Below, one piece after another: positions 1 through 12,545 of a stretch of 64,000 nt of DNA. The notes beneath the pieces are model-generated. The model searched no databases. It was given only the letters and a program-made list of their open reading frames with translations, and had not been told where the DNA came from. The stretch's first letter is position 1; each line of letters begins with the position of its first letter. The DNA comes from Mrakia gelida (taxonomy: Eukaryota; Basidiomycota; Tremellomycetes; Cystofilobasidiales; Mrakiaceae), in the NCBI GenBank assembly GCA_024345305.1, contig BRON01000016.1:434001-498000 (forward strand). The letters run 5' to 3'. A program made the position numbers and the translations under genes.

Positions 1-1990
1 AGAGAGAAGAAGGCAGAGGAGAGAAGCAGACGAGTCTCGCGAACTCACCATCGAGGTACAAATCGTCCATTCCACCCACATCCGTCTGAGTCTTCCCTCC
101 AATCGATCCAACACAATTCGGCTCGTCGCAGTAGCAGGGTTGAGCGTCGTGTCTGCGAGGACCGAGGAGGAAACAAACGAATCAAAGTCAGCTTCGCTCC
201 GGTCCTCTCTTCCCGTCCCTTCTCGTCCACCTCCGCACCTCGCTCTCCTCGATTCGAAGGGTCGGACGACTCACCCGTATCGATCGACGTTGTAGTTGAA
301 GGTCAACTCCTCTCCCTTGATGATGTCCCTCTTGGCGAAGATTCCCATCCTCATTCGCTTCCCGACGACCCATTTGGCGACGTAGCAGTTTGGGTTGCAG
401 CTGTGGTTGGCGAAACGTCCGATCCCTCCTTTTTTGGTTGCGTCGAGGTACTGGAGAGGAGGGAAATCGAGGACGAGGAGGAGAGATTGAAGATGAAGGT
501 GGGTTGCAGTGTGAAGAGGGGACGAAGTGAGGGGAAGGAGGGAGGGAAGAGGGACAAAGGGAGGAAGGTCAGATCCTGAACGCGCTCGTCCCAAGCGAGA
601 GAGATGCACTTCTTCTTTGGAAAGGCGAGGAGACGAAGGACGGAGGTTTGGAGATGGAGAGAAAAGGACGGGACGCAAGACTCACCTCCTCTTTCTGCAG
701 CATCATGAAGTAGAAATGGCGAATCCCAGACTCGGCGTACTCCCTCATTCGCTTCATGAACGTCGACTGCTGAACGACCTCGCCGATGTACTCGTAGATG
801 AAGGCGTCCCTGTAAGATCGAGACGTGAAGCGACGAGGAAGAAGGGAGGCAGAGAGTGAGGAGGAAGAAGGGAACGAGCGGAAGGGTCAGCTGTTCTGTT
901 TCTTGCCAGCAAGCGCGACTGAGGTGGAGGAGGGAGAAGGGCGAAGGGAAAGGCGAGCTCACGAATCGATGTCCTCAGCAGCTCTCAGCCCATATCCCTT
1001 TCGTTCCGTCTTGACGACCTCGATATCGGCGTACTCTTTTCGGTTGAATCTGATGCGAAAGAAAGGAAGGGAGGGAGAGGCAGGGGCGGGTGGTGGAAAG
1101 AGAAAGAAGGCAGGGAGGGAGGGAGGAACCAAGTCAGCTCCGACCTCCGTGTATGCTCATCCAGCGAGCTCTTGACCTTTCCGAGCACGAGAAAGAAGGG
1201 GAGTTGACGTGGAAGAGAAGCTGGACGTACCTCTGGTTCTTGCAGTGCTCTCTGCTCCTACATTCCGACTCCAAACACTCGACCTGAGTCAACCTGTTAA
1301 TGCAACCCGATCCTTCGCCGCACGCTTGATGAGGCTCGTCCCTGTCTGTTTTCGAGCGGACCAAGAGAAACCGAAAGTGGGGTGAGCACCGCCTCCTTCT
1401 GATCTCTCTCGTGAGCACGAGAGAAGTGTGTGAAAAGAGAATGGACGGGAGAAAACGCGAAGAATACGGAGGACGGAAGGGGAGGCGCGGAGGAGTGGAG
1501 GAGGGAGGGCGAGCTTACCAGGTCTGAAGCTACAGTCGCACACCATCGCATCCTCGTCCTGATGACTCCTCCCTAAGGTGTTGAACTGGTGGTGGTTGGT
1601 AGTCATCTTGATGTAGGTTTTTGAAGCTTCCTCGTCTGCTAGCGGGAGGTGGCTCATATCGACGGGGACGTCCTCGACGGTGACCTTGGGTTTCCGAGGT
1701 GCTTTTGGTTTCTTGGGTTTTGGTGTTGAAGAGGGAGGTGGGGAACGAGATGAAGAGGATGCTGTAGGAGTTGATGCTGATGATTCCTCTTCTGCTGTGT
1801 CTGGATGGGATGAGTGGGAGGAAGGGGAAGCTGAACGAGAGGTCGGGAGAGGTGGAAGGGAAGCTGAGAGCGAAGCGAGTGATGGCTTGACGTCCTCCTC
1901 ACTCTTGACGTCCACGATGATGCTCGTAGGGGGTTCAGAGGGAGAGAAGGGTGGAGGCACTTCCTCCTTGACGATCGTAGGGGAATCCAT
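1..1990 (-). CDS. SET2: Histone H3K36 methyltransferase SET2 (C-terminus cut by window edge)
   Basis: This is a nuclear lysine methyltransferase that marks H3K36 in transcribed genes. The start codon is at 1990-1988. A Ser/Pro-rich N-terminus of roughly 110 residues is followed by an AWS-type Cys cluster ([22 protein letters not shown]-like). The SET domain is next, with [16 protein letters not shown] text and the cofactor/catalytic block [11 protein letters not shown] followed by FNYNVDRYG. The post-SET motif [14 protein letters not shown] lies near 150-100. The AWS-SET-postSET order is specific to the SET2/NSD/ASH1 group, and the post-SET text is typical of SET2. The gene has several short introns. 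The SRI region that binds the Pol II tail would lie beyond base 1. It is divergently oriented to RPA49. Confidence 0.94.
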
Positions 1991-2302
1991 GGGTTGAGGC
2001 GATGAAGAAGGAGTGGAGGGAGGGAAAGGAAGGGATGGTGTTGGTCGAGCTCGGCCGGAAGAGGTCTCCTACGTTCCTCGAGCTACAAACAGACAAGAAA
2101 ACGAGTCAGTCGCGTGTTTATTGTATGATAGTATAGTTCCAAGTTCGACCTACTGTTCACTGATAGAAACTGAGAAGTCTGTCTTGTTCTGGGTCTTTCA
2201 CCGCGTCGTCGTTCGAGGTCAGCTTCTGCGCCGCGAGGAGAAGGGAGACCTCGACCTGTGAATTTCGCTGCCCGACCTCCTTCTCCCCTCCCAACGCCGA
2301 CA
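1991..2302. promoter_or_regulatory. Divergent intergenic region SET2 / RPA49
   Basis: These 312 bases separate the two divergent start codons at 1990 and 2303 and must hold both promoters. I see no clear TATA box or other recognisable element. The right part (about 2240-2302) is pyrimidine-rich, as in many fungal 5' leaders. Confidence 0.5.
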
Positions 2303-4598
2303 ATGTCTACCAGTGCTACCCCAGCTTCATCCCAAAAGAGGAAATCCACTTCCTCCTCCTCCTCATCCAACAAAAAAGTTCAGGTCTCGTTTGATCCCTC
2401 GGCAACCTCGTCCTCAGGTCCTCTCCTCGGTTCGTTCCCTTCCTCCTCCCTCCCCCCCTTCTTCCTCACCTTCGTCTCAGCTTCCGGCTCGAGCTCACAC
2501 TCCCTCGCTTCGAAATATCTCTTGCTCTCATCTTCAGCCAACTTCCCTTCGATCCAAGTTCCCTCGAACGTTCCTTTTAAGCTCTACCGAGATCGCAAGA
2601 CGGACGAGTCGAAACCCTTCGAGGAGCAGTTGACCCTCCTCGCAGGAGAGACAAACGGGGTAGAGTTCTACTCAACCAACAGAGACAACGAGCCAGACGT
2701 AGGAGAGCCAGTAGGAGGTTACCCTTGTCGGTAAGTTCATATCATCCACCTCGTTTCCCTCCCTGCTGCTACAGCTCGTCCCTTCCTCCGACCTCCAAAT
2801 TCGCAAAGCTCACCTTCCTGCCCTCCTTCCTTCCCTTTAGCTACCTCCTCGGAGTGCACGACCCTTCCACCAACACTCTCACCCTCGCTCCTACTCCCGC
2901 CTACCTCCTCTCCCACTCTGTCAAGCGACTCAAGAACCTCAAGCCGATGGAGAACCCTGACGAGGACAACGCGAATCGGATAGAAGCGAGGAACAAGCTC
3001 GGAGAGGCCTTTGGAACCAAGAAGAGCAAGAGCAGGATCAAGACGGCCGAGAGGAACAAGATCGATACAGCTGGTATGGAGGGAATGAGGAACCAGTTGG
3101 AGGAGAGTATTCTGGTCGCTGGAAAGGATCTGCCGAGTCAGGGTGAGTTCGAGGGAGCGGAGGAGGAGGGCTGAAGGGAAGACGAGAGCTGACCTGTTTT
3201 CGTCCGACTTCTTGCTGAGCAGAGACCATCAAGCAAGTCGCAGACGATGCTCGACCTATCCCTCCACCCAACATGGCCGCCGAGACTCCCTCCGAGGTTC
3301 GTTTCAACTCCACCTCTCCGTCCTTTCACCTCCCTCCCTCGCGTCCATCCCTCCTTTCTTGAACTCACCTTTCCCTTTCTTACTTCCCTCCCCAACTTTG
3401 TCTTCGTTCGGTTACAGGCCTACTCCCTCGCCTCCATCATCTCCCCAGCCGTCTCCACCTCCCTCAAGGCCTACATCAAAGAACTCCTCGAGGCCGACGA
3501 AGACAAGGATCGAATCACCATGCTTCCCTTCAAGCACTCCGAGTGGGTCAAGAGGAGGGTTAGAAACCTTTGCACGATGGAGAAGCCTAGTAAGGAGAAG
3601 ATGTGCGTATCTCCACTCCTTCGAACCCAGCGAGGCACGAGAGCTGGTGGTCGTTCGAACGAGGTCGTGATTCTGACGCGTCTTTCTTTTCGTTTTTCGT
3701 TTCGTTCGTTGGATTACAGGCGAATCCTCGTGTACATCTCGGCGATGCGAATGTTCCAGAAGTCCAGGAACGTGTTCGGGGACGCTACCGAGCTGGCAGC
3801 GAAGATGGGAGGAAGGATGCCTAAGCCGCTTATCGATTCGTTGATCGCTCACTTCACTGAGACGCCTCGAGGAACGACGAAGTGAGTGTTGCTCTCTCTC
3901 TCCTCTCCTCACTTGTCTCCACCACCATCCCCAACCCCAAGCTCTGCTCGCTTCTCGCTCCTCGAGCTCGAGCAGCCGCCCTCCGTCCCGAAGTCGAAAC
4001 TGACGCGTCTTTTTTCCTTCGCGTCTCGTTTCCTCCCAGACCCCTCATGACCCCCTTCACCGAAACCAAACTCTACTCCTACATGTTCGTGCTCTGCCTC
4101 ATGGTCGACAACTTCGTCGTCGATCTCAACGACCTCGCGAAGGAGCTTAACATGGAGCCTACCAAGTTCGTCGAACCTTCGCCTCCCTCCTTCTCCCTCC
4201 CTTTCCCTTCCTTTTCCCTCCCTCCCTCTCTCCCACCTCTCTCCCTCTTCCTCCTGCCTCTCAACACCGCGCTGACTCTCGCTCTTCGTTTTGCGCTCCG
4301 TTTCCAGAGCCCGAGCCATCTTCGTCTCCCTCGGCTGCAAGATCGACACGCCCAACGCTGAGGAGAGGGACAGGTTGGGATTGAACTTCGCTGAGGCCAA
4401 GGCGACCAAGAAGGCGATTCTTAAGGTCCCTCTGGAGTTCAAGGGTCCTTCGAGGTGAGTTTTTGCTTCCTATCGATGAGGAGGGGAGGAGGGAGGAGGA
4501 GGGAGGGAGGGGAGGGAATGAGGAGAGACGAGACGTGTGCTGACTTGATTCGTTCGTTCGTTTTCGTTCTTCGTTGCAGGGGAGCGCCGAAGCGATAG
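2303..4598 (+). CDS. RPA49: DNA-directed RNA polymerase I subunit A49
   Basis: A49 pairs with A34.5 on RNA polymerase I and helps rRNA initiation and elongation in the nucleolus. The ATG at 2303 opens MSTSATPASSQKRK, a basic Ser-rich tail. The dimerisation part follows (VPFKLYRDRKTDE, GVEFYSTNRDNEP, YLLGVHDPSTNTLTL). After a linker comes the C-terminal tandem winged-helix region (AYSLASIISPAVSTSLKAY, MLPFKHSEWVKRR, LYSYMFVLCLMVDNF, ARAIFVSLGCKI). It ends in FKGPSRGAPKR with TAG at 4596-4598. At least seven short introns interrupt it, several with the donor GTTCGT. An upstream GTG in frame at 2258 is not a plausible eukaryotic start. Confidence 0.92.
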
Positions 4599-4987
4599 TT
4601 TGAGGGAAACCTGCCTTCGTTTGCTTTTGGGATGGATGGATGTGCGTTCGTCCTTTTTCCCTCCTCTCGTTGGGACACAGCTAGCTCGACTCGACCTCGA
4701 AGACTCGATCTCGTCGGTTTTTCGTTCGCGAGCGAAGAGACGGGAGCAGCATGGATCGAGAGTCGAGAGTCGTTAATGGGCGCAAGGGCGAGAAAGGGAA
4801 CCGAGACGAAGGGAAAGTCGAAAAGAAGAGAGAGAACGGAAGAGGAACGAAACAACGGAAACAAAAGGAGACGACGCGACGAGACGTGACCTGCACGATC
4901 GAAGTCTGTTAAACGAGAGGCGGAGTCTAGGTCAGCGCGAGTTATCTTGGGGACAAGAGTGGAAGAAAAACCCACCCCAGAGAGAAA
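4599..4987. other. Convergent intergenic region RPA49 / dynamin-like gene
   Basis: These are the 3' flanks of two converging genes. No coding exon, RNA gene or repeat was seen. Confidence 0.5.
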
Positions 4988-7900
4988 CTAGAAGGTCGAG
5001 ATCTTGAAAGCAGCAGCCTGGAGCTTGGACTTCTTCGCGAGAAGTTCGTCCCTCTTGTGAACGACGTCGGGCGCTTCTTGGAGGAATCGAACACATCTCT
5101 CGACTGAACCCTCTCCCGAAGGCTGAAGCTCGGCGAGGATAGCTCCCTGGATCTTGTTGGCGAAGGCGTCGACGAGGCGGTTCTGGATCGCTCGAGGGAT
5201 GTTGTCGATCGCTCTCTGGCAGCGAAAGACAAGACAGACGAGGTCAGTACACGACGAGAAAAGTCGATGCAGTAGCTCGGATGTCATCTCGCCTTCTGAG
5301 CGACTTGGTAGTAGGCTCGGACCTCGGCCCTGAGCAAAGGAAGACGAAGCGAAGAGGTCAGCAGAGATCGAGACGACGCGTCCGTCGACCGGAAGTCGAA
5401 GACGTGGGACGAACATGATAACGAGGATGGGTTGGTACTCGTCAGGATCGACGACTTGAACGATTCGAGAGATCATGGCCTCGATATCCTTCTCCTTGAC
5501 GGGGAGGTTCAAGGCGGCGAAGGTCCTTCGGATGTTGTCGATCTCGTCCTCGTCCAACTCAGCATGCTTGCCCGTAGATTGATCCCTCTGACTGCAGAAG
5601 TGGGCGAGGAAGTTCTCCTTGTCTGTTGGAGAAAAGGGGGAGAGGGGGTCAGAAGCTCGAAGCTCGATCGAGGAGAAGTGGGAGCTCGAGTGGAAAACTC
5701 ACAGCTCGCGAGGTAGTGATCGTTCTGAGTGTAGACGGCGTCGTCGAGCTCTCTGAACAGAGCTAGAGTCTCTTGAGCATCAAGATGAAGCTCTTCGAGA
5801 AGCTTGAAGACGACTCCCCTGTCGAAGTGAAACGCGAGAGATGTAAGTTTCGAGTCGACGAGGCGAAATCCCGCTTAAGAACGAGAGACACTCACTTCAC
5901 TGAGTCGTTGAAGAGCCCAACTCGATAGTACCCGAATTGCCTGTCGACGATGGTTTCGATGAATCCCTTGAGGAGGTGGGAGACGTCGTCCAGGCAGACG
6001 TTCGTGAAGTTCTGAGAACGAGAAAAGGTCGTGCGATCAGCGATGGTCGAGAACGCGATAGAAACGACTCACCTTCCAGGATCGCATTGATCGAATCATC
6101 AGAGTTCGCTTGACGTCGAAGGGAACGTTTCCAGGGAGCTCGTTCGTGATGGCATCTGAAAGAGCGAGGCGGACGACGAGTCGGAGTCAGCGATCGATTT
6201 CGGATCAAGACGAGACGCGAAGCTTCGCTCACTCTGTTCGAATGTTCTAACGTCGTCGAGATCCATCTCAAGAACGTCGGAAACCACACTGAGTTGTCTG
6301 CGAAAAGTTCCAACGAAAAGACCAAGATCAGCGACGAGTCGAACGTCGGAACCGAGGTCGGGACTCACTCTTCCGTCGTCAACGAATCCAAAAGGAACGA
6401 AGGCTCTTCGAACTCAGGAGCGTTTCCTAGCTCCTTCTTCGGGAAGGGTCGGAAGATCGGTGCCGAGGATCTGGACAGTGAAGCGACGGAGAAGCCGTCA
6501 GATAAGCTTCGACTCGCGATCATGGCTCGACGCGACGCTCACCTGATTCCAACTCGAAAAGTCTTCCAGATCCGGTTTCTTGCCTGAGCGAATCCATCTC
6601 GACCAGCTGAAGGGACTCCTCCGAGAGATGCTCGACAGTCGGCGACGAAGCTGGTGATGGCCGAGAGGACGATGATCGTAGGGTCTCCTTTGATAGCAGG
6701 TCGGAAGTGAGAAAGCTTCGTCTCCGTCTCCGTCTGTCCGGCGAAGATGATTTGGCGGATGGCTGGGAGAGACTCTCGGTTTCGAAGGCAGAGAACCTGC
6801 GAGAGTTTGCTGGTGAGGCTGGGGATTCCGAGTCGATCGCTGTATCCGGGACCGAGCTCCTTCCACTGGGGATGCTGGGGGAAGTCCTCGAAGAACTTGC
6901 GTTCCTGAAGCCTCGTGGATTCGGGGGTGGGAGCTGAGGATCCGTCGTCGACGTCGGGGCTCTTGACGACGTGCCATGAGTGGGTCAGAGCCTCTCGCTC
7001 GTTTCGGATCTGAGGGGAAGCGCAAGTAGAAAATCGGAAGATCAGTTCGACTCGCGAGCTCTCGAGCTGTCTGAGACTCGAAGAAAGAAAAGGAGCTCAC
7101 GATGGGAAGCCACTGTCGAAAGGTGGTAGGTCGAACGACGTCGGGCTTCGTCAAGAGTCCTGGAAGACATGAGGGCGCGAGAAGAGAAGACGCGTCAGTT
7201 TTTTTCTTCGGTCAGAGCTCGTCGTCGAGAGAAAGACGGGCAACTCACCGATCGTCCTCTTCCCTTCAGCATCTTGTTCCTTCGCGAACTTGGGAGCCTC
7301 TTGATTCTCGAACTCGGCTTGAAGGGAAGTCAATTCGAGCGAGGTCAGCCGCAAGTCGCGTCGTTTCAGATGCTTCGTCGAGTAGAACGGGAACTCACTT
7401 TCCATCGAGACGGCGAGAAGGATGATCGTGGACTCCTTGTTGATGTACTTGAGCGACAGATCTGGTGAGGCGAAGAAAGAAGATGAAGGTCGGCGTATGA
7501 GAAGGATCAGGAGGAAACGAAAACGTGTCGCGACGGCTGACCCTTGATGATCTGAGGCGAGTTCTTGTCCTCTCCCTCTCGGGCGCTCTGGATGATACCT
7601 GTGAAGACGAGAGATACGTCAGAAAGTGCTACTCGTAGTAGGGATGATGAAGAGAACTTACCAGGAAAATCGATGAACGTGAGGTTGAGAACCGAAGGTC
7701 CAGAGATCTCGAGAATCACGAGGTTCTGAGTGAAGCTGTACTGTTCGGTAGAACCGAGAGGAGGAGTCCCGAGATCGACCTGGCTGAGATCGAGGGAGAC
7801 GAACTTGCTGGAGGGAACCGAAGGGTTGAGAACGGCGAGCTGAGCTTTTCGAAGCATGTCCTCGACCGCCCTGGGATCCGTGATGAGAGGTCCAAAGGGA

Positions 7901-8513
7901 ACCTCCGCTTGGTCGCTGAGGATAGCTCGACCAGTAGCGTCGTCGATCTCTCGTCGAATCTTAATCTGGCAGATCCAGACTCCTCCGATCGTCGTGATCA
8001 TTCGACACTCCATCGGGCATCTGGTCGAAGAAAGCGAATGAGCAGTCGCGTCAGTCTTCGACGCGACGAGACACCTCTCCCTTTGCGCAGAAAGATCGCA
8101 CTGACCTCGTACAAGTTCCTGAGGCTCGAGGGAAGGTAACCTGATCAGAAAAAAAAGAAGGGAATGGTCAGGACGCCGAGATGAGGAAGGGAAGGTCTAC
8201 CTCCCAGCGCGAAAACGAAACCTACACCTGAGATGGCGTTCACGACGCTGCTCTTGCCAGCAGACTGAGATCCAATGATAGCGACGACTATATGGAAGAC
8301 GAGGACGATTCAAGGTCAGCTTTACTAGAGTGAGATGGGCAAAAGAGATGGCGACGAACCAGGGATTGGCATGTTGAGCGAGTCGACTCCGATCGCTCGA
8401 AGGTCGTTCATGAGCTCAGTGAGCTTCTTGTCGTCCAGAGCGAACTGCGAAGCATCGACCGCTCCATCGGAAGCAGAGGTGGTGGGCGTGGTAAAGGCTT
8501 TGACGTCGACCAT
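4988..8513 (-). CDS. Dynamin-superfamily large GTPase (Mx-like fungal family)
   Basis: Dynamin-family GTPases polymerise on and remodel membranes. The ATG is at 8513 (MVDVKAFTTPTTSASDG). The GTPase domain shows G1 GSQSAGKSSV, a switch I region GTCTRCPMECRM, a G3 of form DFPG (usually DLPG) and G4 TKPD near 7150. A long stalk follows, then a C-terminal GTPase effector domain (EVRAYYQVAQ-like, then RAIDNIPRAIQNRLVDAF), ending in KISTF with the stop at 4990-4988. There is no pleckstrin domain or membrane segment, so this is neither classical dynamin nor a mitofusin. The TRCPMECR wording fits the Mx-like or Vps1-like soluble families common in basidiomycetes. About sixteen introns are present, including a 13-base microexon at 8106-8118. 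The cellular membrane it acts on cannot be told from sequence. Confidence 0.88.
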
Positions 8514-9246
8514 CGAGGGAGGGAGGAGGAAAGGAAGGTAGGAAGTGGTTCGAGGGACGAAGAGAGGATCGCAAAAAGAAGACGAGAGACCCAGGCGAGG
8601 ATTTGATTTCCCTGAGAGAGTGGTGACCATGTGGAGATAAGGGTTCATGGAAACCGAGCTAGCGGAGAGAAGGGAAGAAAGGACGGCGAGGGCGTCGACG
8701 AGCTTCCACTTGGTCGTAGGTTCGAAGGGCGTTGCAGACGAGCTGGACTTGGGAGCAGCGAACCGAGAGCACGCGTTGGTTCTTGTATGCCGAAGGAGGA
8801 GAGGGTAGAGAGCGGTCGACCGAGGAGGCGATGGGGGTTGGAAGGGAAGAAGTACCGATGCTTGACCACCTCGCCTTCTCTCCTTCCTCCAGTTCCTTCC
8901 TCGCTCTTGAACGCTCGGGACGCGGCAGGAGCATCTGAGTGCAATAAAAAAAGGTGTGAGAACGAGAGTAGAGAGAGGGAGACACAGCAGGGGGTATAAG
9001 TAACGAGCAACGGGAAACGAAAACGAGCCGAGCGAAAGAAAGAGGTGAACTGTCCAACGCTGAGCCCAAGGGTAAAGTAGGAACGAACGAGCCCGAGAAA
9101 ACAAGAACTAGGAGGAGGAGAGAGAGAGTGAAGAGACCACTAAACGTGTGTAGGGTAGAGAGGAGGAGTGATAGAGTAGAAGAAAAAGGGGAGAGAGACG
9201 AGAGAAGAGCAAGACACGACGCGAAGTCAGGCGACGAGAACGAACG
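8514..9246. other. Intergenic: 5' flank of dynamin-like gene and 3' flank of phosphatase gene
   Basis: These 733 bases lie between two genes on the minus strand. Minus-strand open frames here lack conserved features and are probably a 5' leader and promoter. No RNA gene or repeat was recognised. Confidence 0.4.
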
Positions 9247-12200
9247 CTACACCCACCCATCCCTCGAGAGAATCCCACTCATCGCTGTCGGCGTGTTGGG
9301 TGACCGAGGCGTTGGTGACTTCATCTCGACGTCCGAGTTGCCGTTGGTTCGAGCGTCGTCTGACCTCCGACCTGATTCCCAGTTCATCGACGAGACGCCC
9401 TCGAGACCTGCTTTGCTGACGCGACGAAGAGGTTGGAGGGTGGTGGTATCGACGGGAGGTCTGTCGCGGAAGGAAGGAAGGGAGAAAGAGGAGTCAGCTC
9501 GACGAGAAGAGTGAAGGAAGACACGAGACGAGACAACGCGACGAACCTGCTCTTGTGAATGAACTGCCCGTTCCTCCTCACTTCCATCTCATCGTGCATC
9601 CCTTCCCCAGCCGTCCCCATCCCCATCCCAAGCAACGCCGAATCCTCGGCATCGTGCTCTCCCAAACCTCCAGATCCACCAGAGCTCAGCGTCCAGTCGG
9701 GAGGAAGACTTTCTCGAACCCTACCTGTTCCCGGGGTCGAGCTTCCCTCGCCCGGAGAAGAAGCTCGACCCAGCTCAGCCTCGACGTTGAGGAGTTCCGC
9801 CATGAAGCCGATGTTGGGCGAGATCCCTTTACGACGTTCGAGGACGTAGGCGTAGGCTTTCTTGAGCGACCAGCGATGGGAGTGGATGAGGTAGGCGAGA
9901 ACGACGGTGACCGAGCGAGACTTTCCTGCTCGGCAGTGAACGTAGGTGGGCGCGGAGTGGAGTCGAGCGTCGTCTGAGGCGAGAAAAAGGGGAGAGAAGA
10001 GATGAGAGAGGTGAAGGAAGGTCAGCGTCGAATGAAGACGCGTCGAAAATCGAAAGAGTCGCGACAACTCACCGAGGAAAGAACAGGCCTCCTTCAAACC
10101 CTTCGCTACCCCCATCTCCTCTACACTATCCCTGATCCCAACCTTCTTGTACACCTCGAACCTCTCCGACAACCTCAGCTCGTCCTCGCACTCCACCGCC
10201 ATGTTCAAGATCCTCTTGATCCCCACCGCGTTTAACTGAGCGACCTCTTCTTCCGTCGTCGGATCCGGACCGAGGTAGAGGAATCCAGGGATGATGGTCG
10301 AGACGATGAAGGCTTCTGGACCTGAGGAGGAGGTAGGAGAGGAGTCGGCCGAGGAGGAGGGAGACGCGTGGAACGTCGAGCCGGTCGAGGGAGTGTTGGG
10401 TTGACCGTAGTAGGTCGACGAGGAGGACGCGCCCGAGCCGTTGGAGGGTTGGAGACGCGTCAGGTCTCCCATGTTGGTTGAAAAGGAGGAGGGAGAGGGA
10501 GGGAGGTTCGACTGGGAGTGGCAGAGGGATTGAAGGGTTTGAGGTTGAGCGAAGGAAGGAGGGAAGAGGGATTGGGAAGGTGTACGAGATCCTCCCGAGT
10601 GACCTCCGCCGCTGCCCTGCGATCCTCCGTTGACCTGACCTGAGCCTGAGGTACGACGATCTCCCAAGTTGGTCTGAATGAGCAAGCCTCGACTGGCCTT
10701 CTTCTGCAGCCCTTCTCCTCCCTTCCCGACGTCGAGACTCATCGTTCGAGGACCTCCTGCTGGTTGGGTTCCGAGCGTTCGAAGGCTGAGCTTCGGTGGT
10801 CGCGCCTTTCCAGGCTCTGGTGACGAGTTCGGGTTGGGGAGATCGGTGGCTGATTGGTTGAGGTTGGCTTGGGATTGGGAGGTGGAGGAAGAGGAAGAGC
10901 CGGGGAAGGGATGGGAAGGCGACGTCGCGCTGGACGTGTCGAGTTGAAGAGGAGGAGGTTTGGAGCGACGACCGTCTGAGGTTCCTGGAGATGACGAGGA
11001 AGATGCTGATGAGGAGGTGGAGGAGAAGGATGGGGAGAGTTGAGAGAAGTGGGCGATCGCTGATGGTGAGAGGAGGGGTTTGATGGTCGAGGAGGGATGG
11101 TTGGGCGAAGGGAGGGTGAGGGACCTCGACGGGAAGTTCCGAGTACGTGACGGTGGTGGAGATCCTTGGGAGAAGGTAGGGTTGGGAGGTGGGGGAGATG
11201 GTGAGGAGGTGTTGATCGAGATACTGGATCTCGAGAGGGAGGAGGAACGAGAGGACGCGCCGCCGAAGTGTCCGACCAGCACAGCGTCCTCCTCAGACAC
11301 CGACCTCTCTCCCTGCATGAGAAGTTTGTGATCCAGCGACGCGACTCCCTCGATCCCGCCGTCCAGGACCCAAACGAGATCGTTCTCCTTCCCAGCCAAA
11401 CGGTTGAGCTTCTCGAACGTCGCGCGAACTCCCTCCCCGCTTCCTGACCGATCCCCTGGGATAACTACGATCTCCCTTCCTGCCTCCTTCAACCCTGATG
11501 ACCCAGTAGCTTCCTTCCATCGATCCTGACCGTCCAAAGTCGTGATGAACCCCGAGAAAGAGTTCCAGCTCGCTCCAGCCCACGTCCCCGTGATCGCTCG
11601 TTTAAGGATGAGGGAAGGAAGGGCGACGTTCACGCTCGTAGGGATCCGAGACGCGAGGAATTCGCCGAGTGGGCGAAGGTCTACGATGAGGGGAGGATGG
11701 GAGGAGGTGGTGGTGTTGGAGGAGGGTGAAGGAGAGGGAGGGGAGAGCTTGGCGAGGAAGGAAGAGGGAGAGAGGAGGTTGATCGACGGGGGGAGGGGAG
11801 GGGAAGGAGAGGAGGAAGGGTAGAAATGGTGGTTGATCGTCCTTCCTAGAGATTCCGACGAGGAGATGGGACTGTCTACGATCTCGTCTGTGAGATCGAG
11901 CCCTTGCCCTAGAGGCCTCATCCTGAGATTCCCTCGAACGGCAAGACCTAACCGTTCGAGCTTCTCTTCTGTGACCTCGGACGCGTCCGACGAGATGGAC
12001 GATCCTGTGAGAGGTGTTTTGGGACGAGGAGGGTTGTCGTCGAGGCTGTGTTCCCGTTTCTTTGGCGAGTTGAGGGTGAGAGGAGGAGGTGGAGGTCGAC
12101 GACGTTGGAAGGAAGGCGAAGAGGAGGAAGGGGAGGAAGGAGGAGGGAGGACTGCGACCGCGGCCATGCTCGATGGCGAGGAGGGTTGAGGGGAGGAGTC

Positions 12201-12545
12201 TTCGAAGATGAAGGTGGGTGGGTGGGAGGAGGAGGGTGGAGTTGGTGGTGGAGAGGTGGAGTTGCGTGGGAGGTTGAGGGAAGAAGGAAGGGAGGAGGGA
12301 ACACTGCCTCCGAGGAGAAGCTTGGATCCTCCAGCTTCGTCCATCGGGTCCTTCCTGTCCATCACCCCAGGGGAGTTGAAAGCCTGTCCGATAGGAGTTT
12401 GAGGGGAAGTCGTAGAAGCGGTGGACTCGGTAGATTGAGAATTTGAAGGGGAGGGAGTGAGAGGTCGAGCAGAAACGCGCTCCATCGCCGAGTTGACAAA
12501 GGTGGTTAGAAGGGAGGGATACGAAGGTCGAGGCGGCGGGAGCAT
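9247..12545 (-). CDS. Dual-specificity phosphatase with N-terminal rhodanese-like domain (MAP-kinase-phosphatase type)
   Basis: This is a predicted Tyr/Ser/Thr phosphatase. The start ATG is at 12545. A long Ser/Pro-rich disordered N-terminus surrounds a rhodanese-like domain at about residues 290-420 (PPLIVDLRPLGEFLASRIP, later LVWVLDGGI). That layout is the MAP-kinase-binding module of MKPs. The catalytic DSP domain lies at about residues 760-930 (FIVSTIIPGFLYLGP, KRILNMAVECEDE). It has the signature HCRAGKSRS and the helix YAYVLERRKGISPNIGF. A probable general-acid Asp sits in GIRDSVEEMG. The tail ends SGILSRDGWV with TAG at 9249-9247, after an intron near 9460-9550. The yeast MKP Msg5 damps the pheromone MAPK pathway, so a mating-related role is possible but inferred. 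Confidence 0.87.

Noticed and set aside
554..562. ACAAAGGGA near 554 as a pheromone response element.
   Set aside because: It lies inside a SET2 intron, far from mating genes and alone; best taken as chance.
2258..2302. Upstream in-frame extension of RPA49 beginning at 2258.
   Set aside because: The codon is GTG, and the first ATG at 2303 gives a normal A49 N-terminus.
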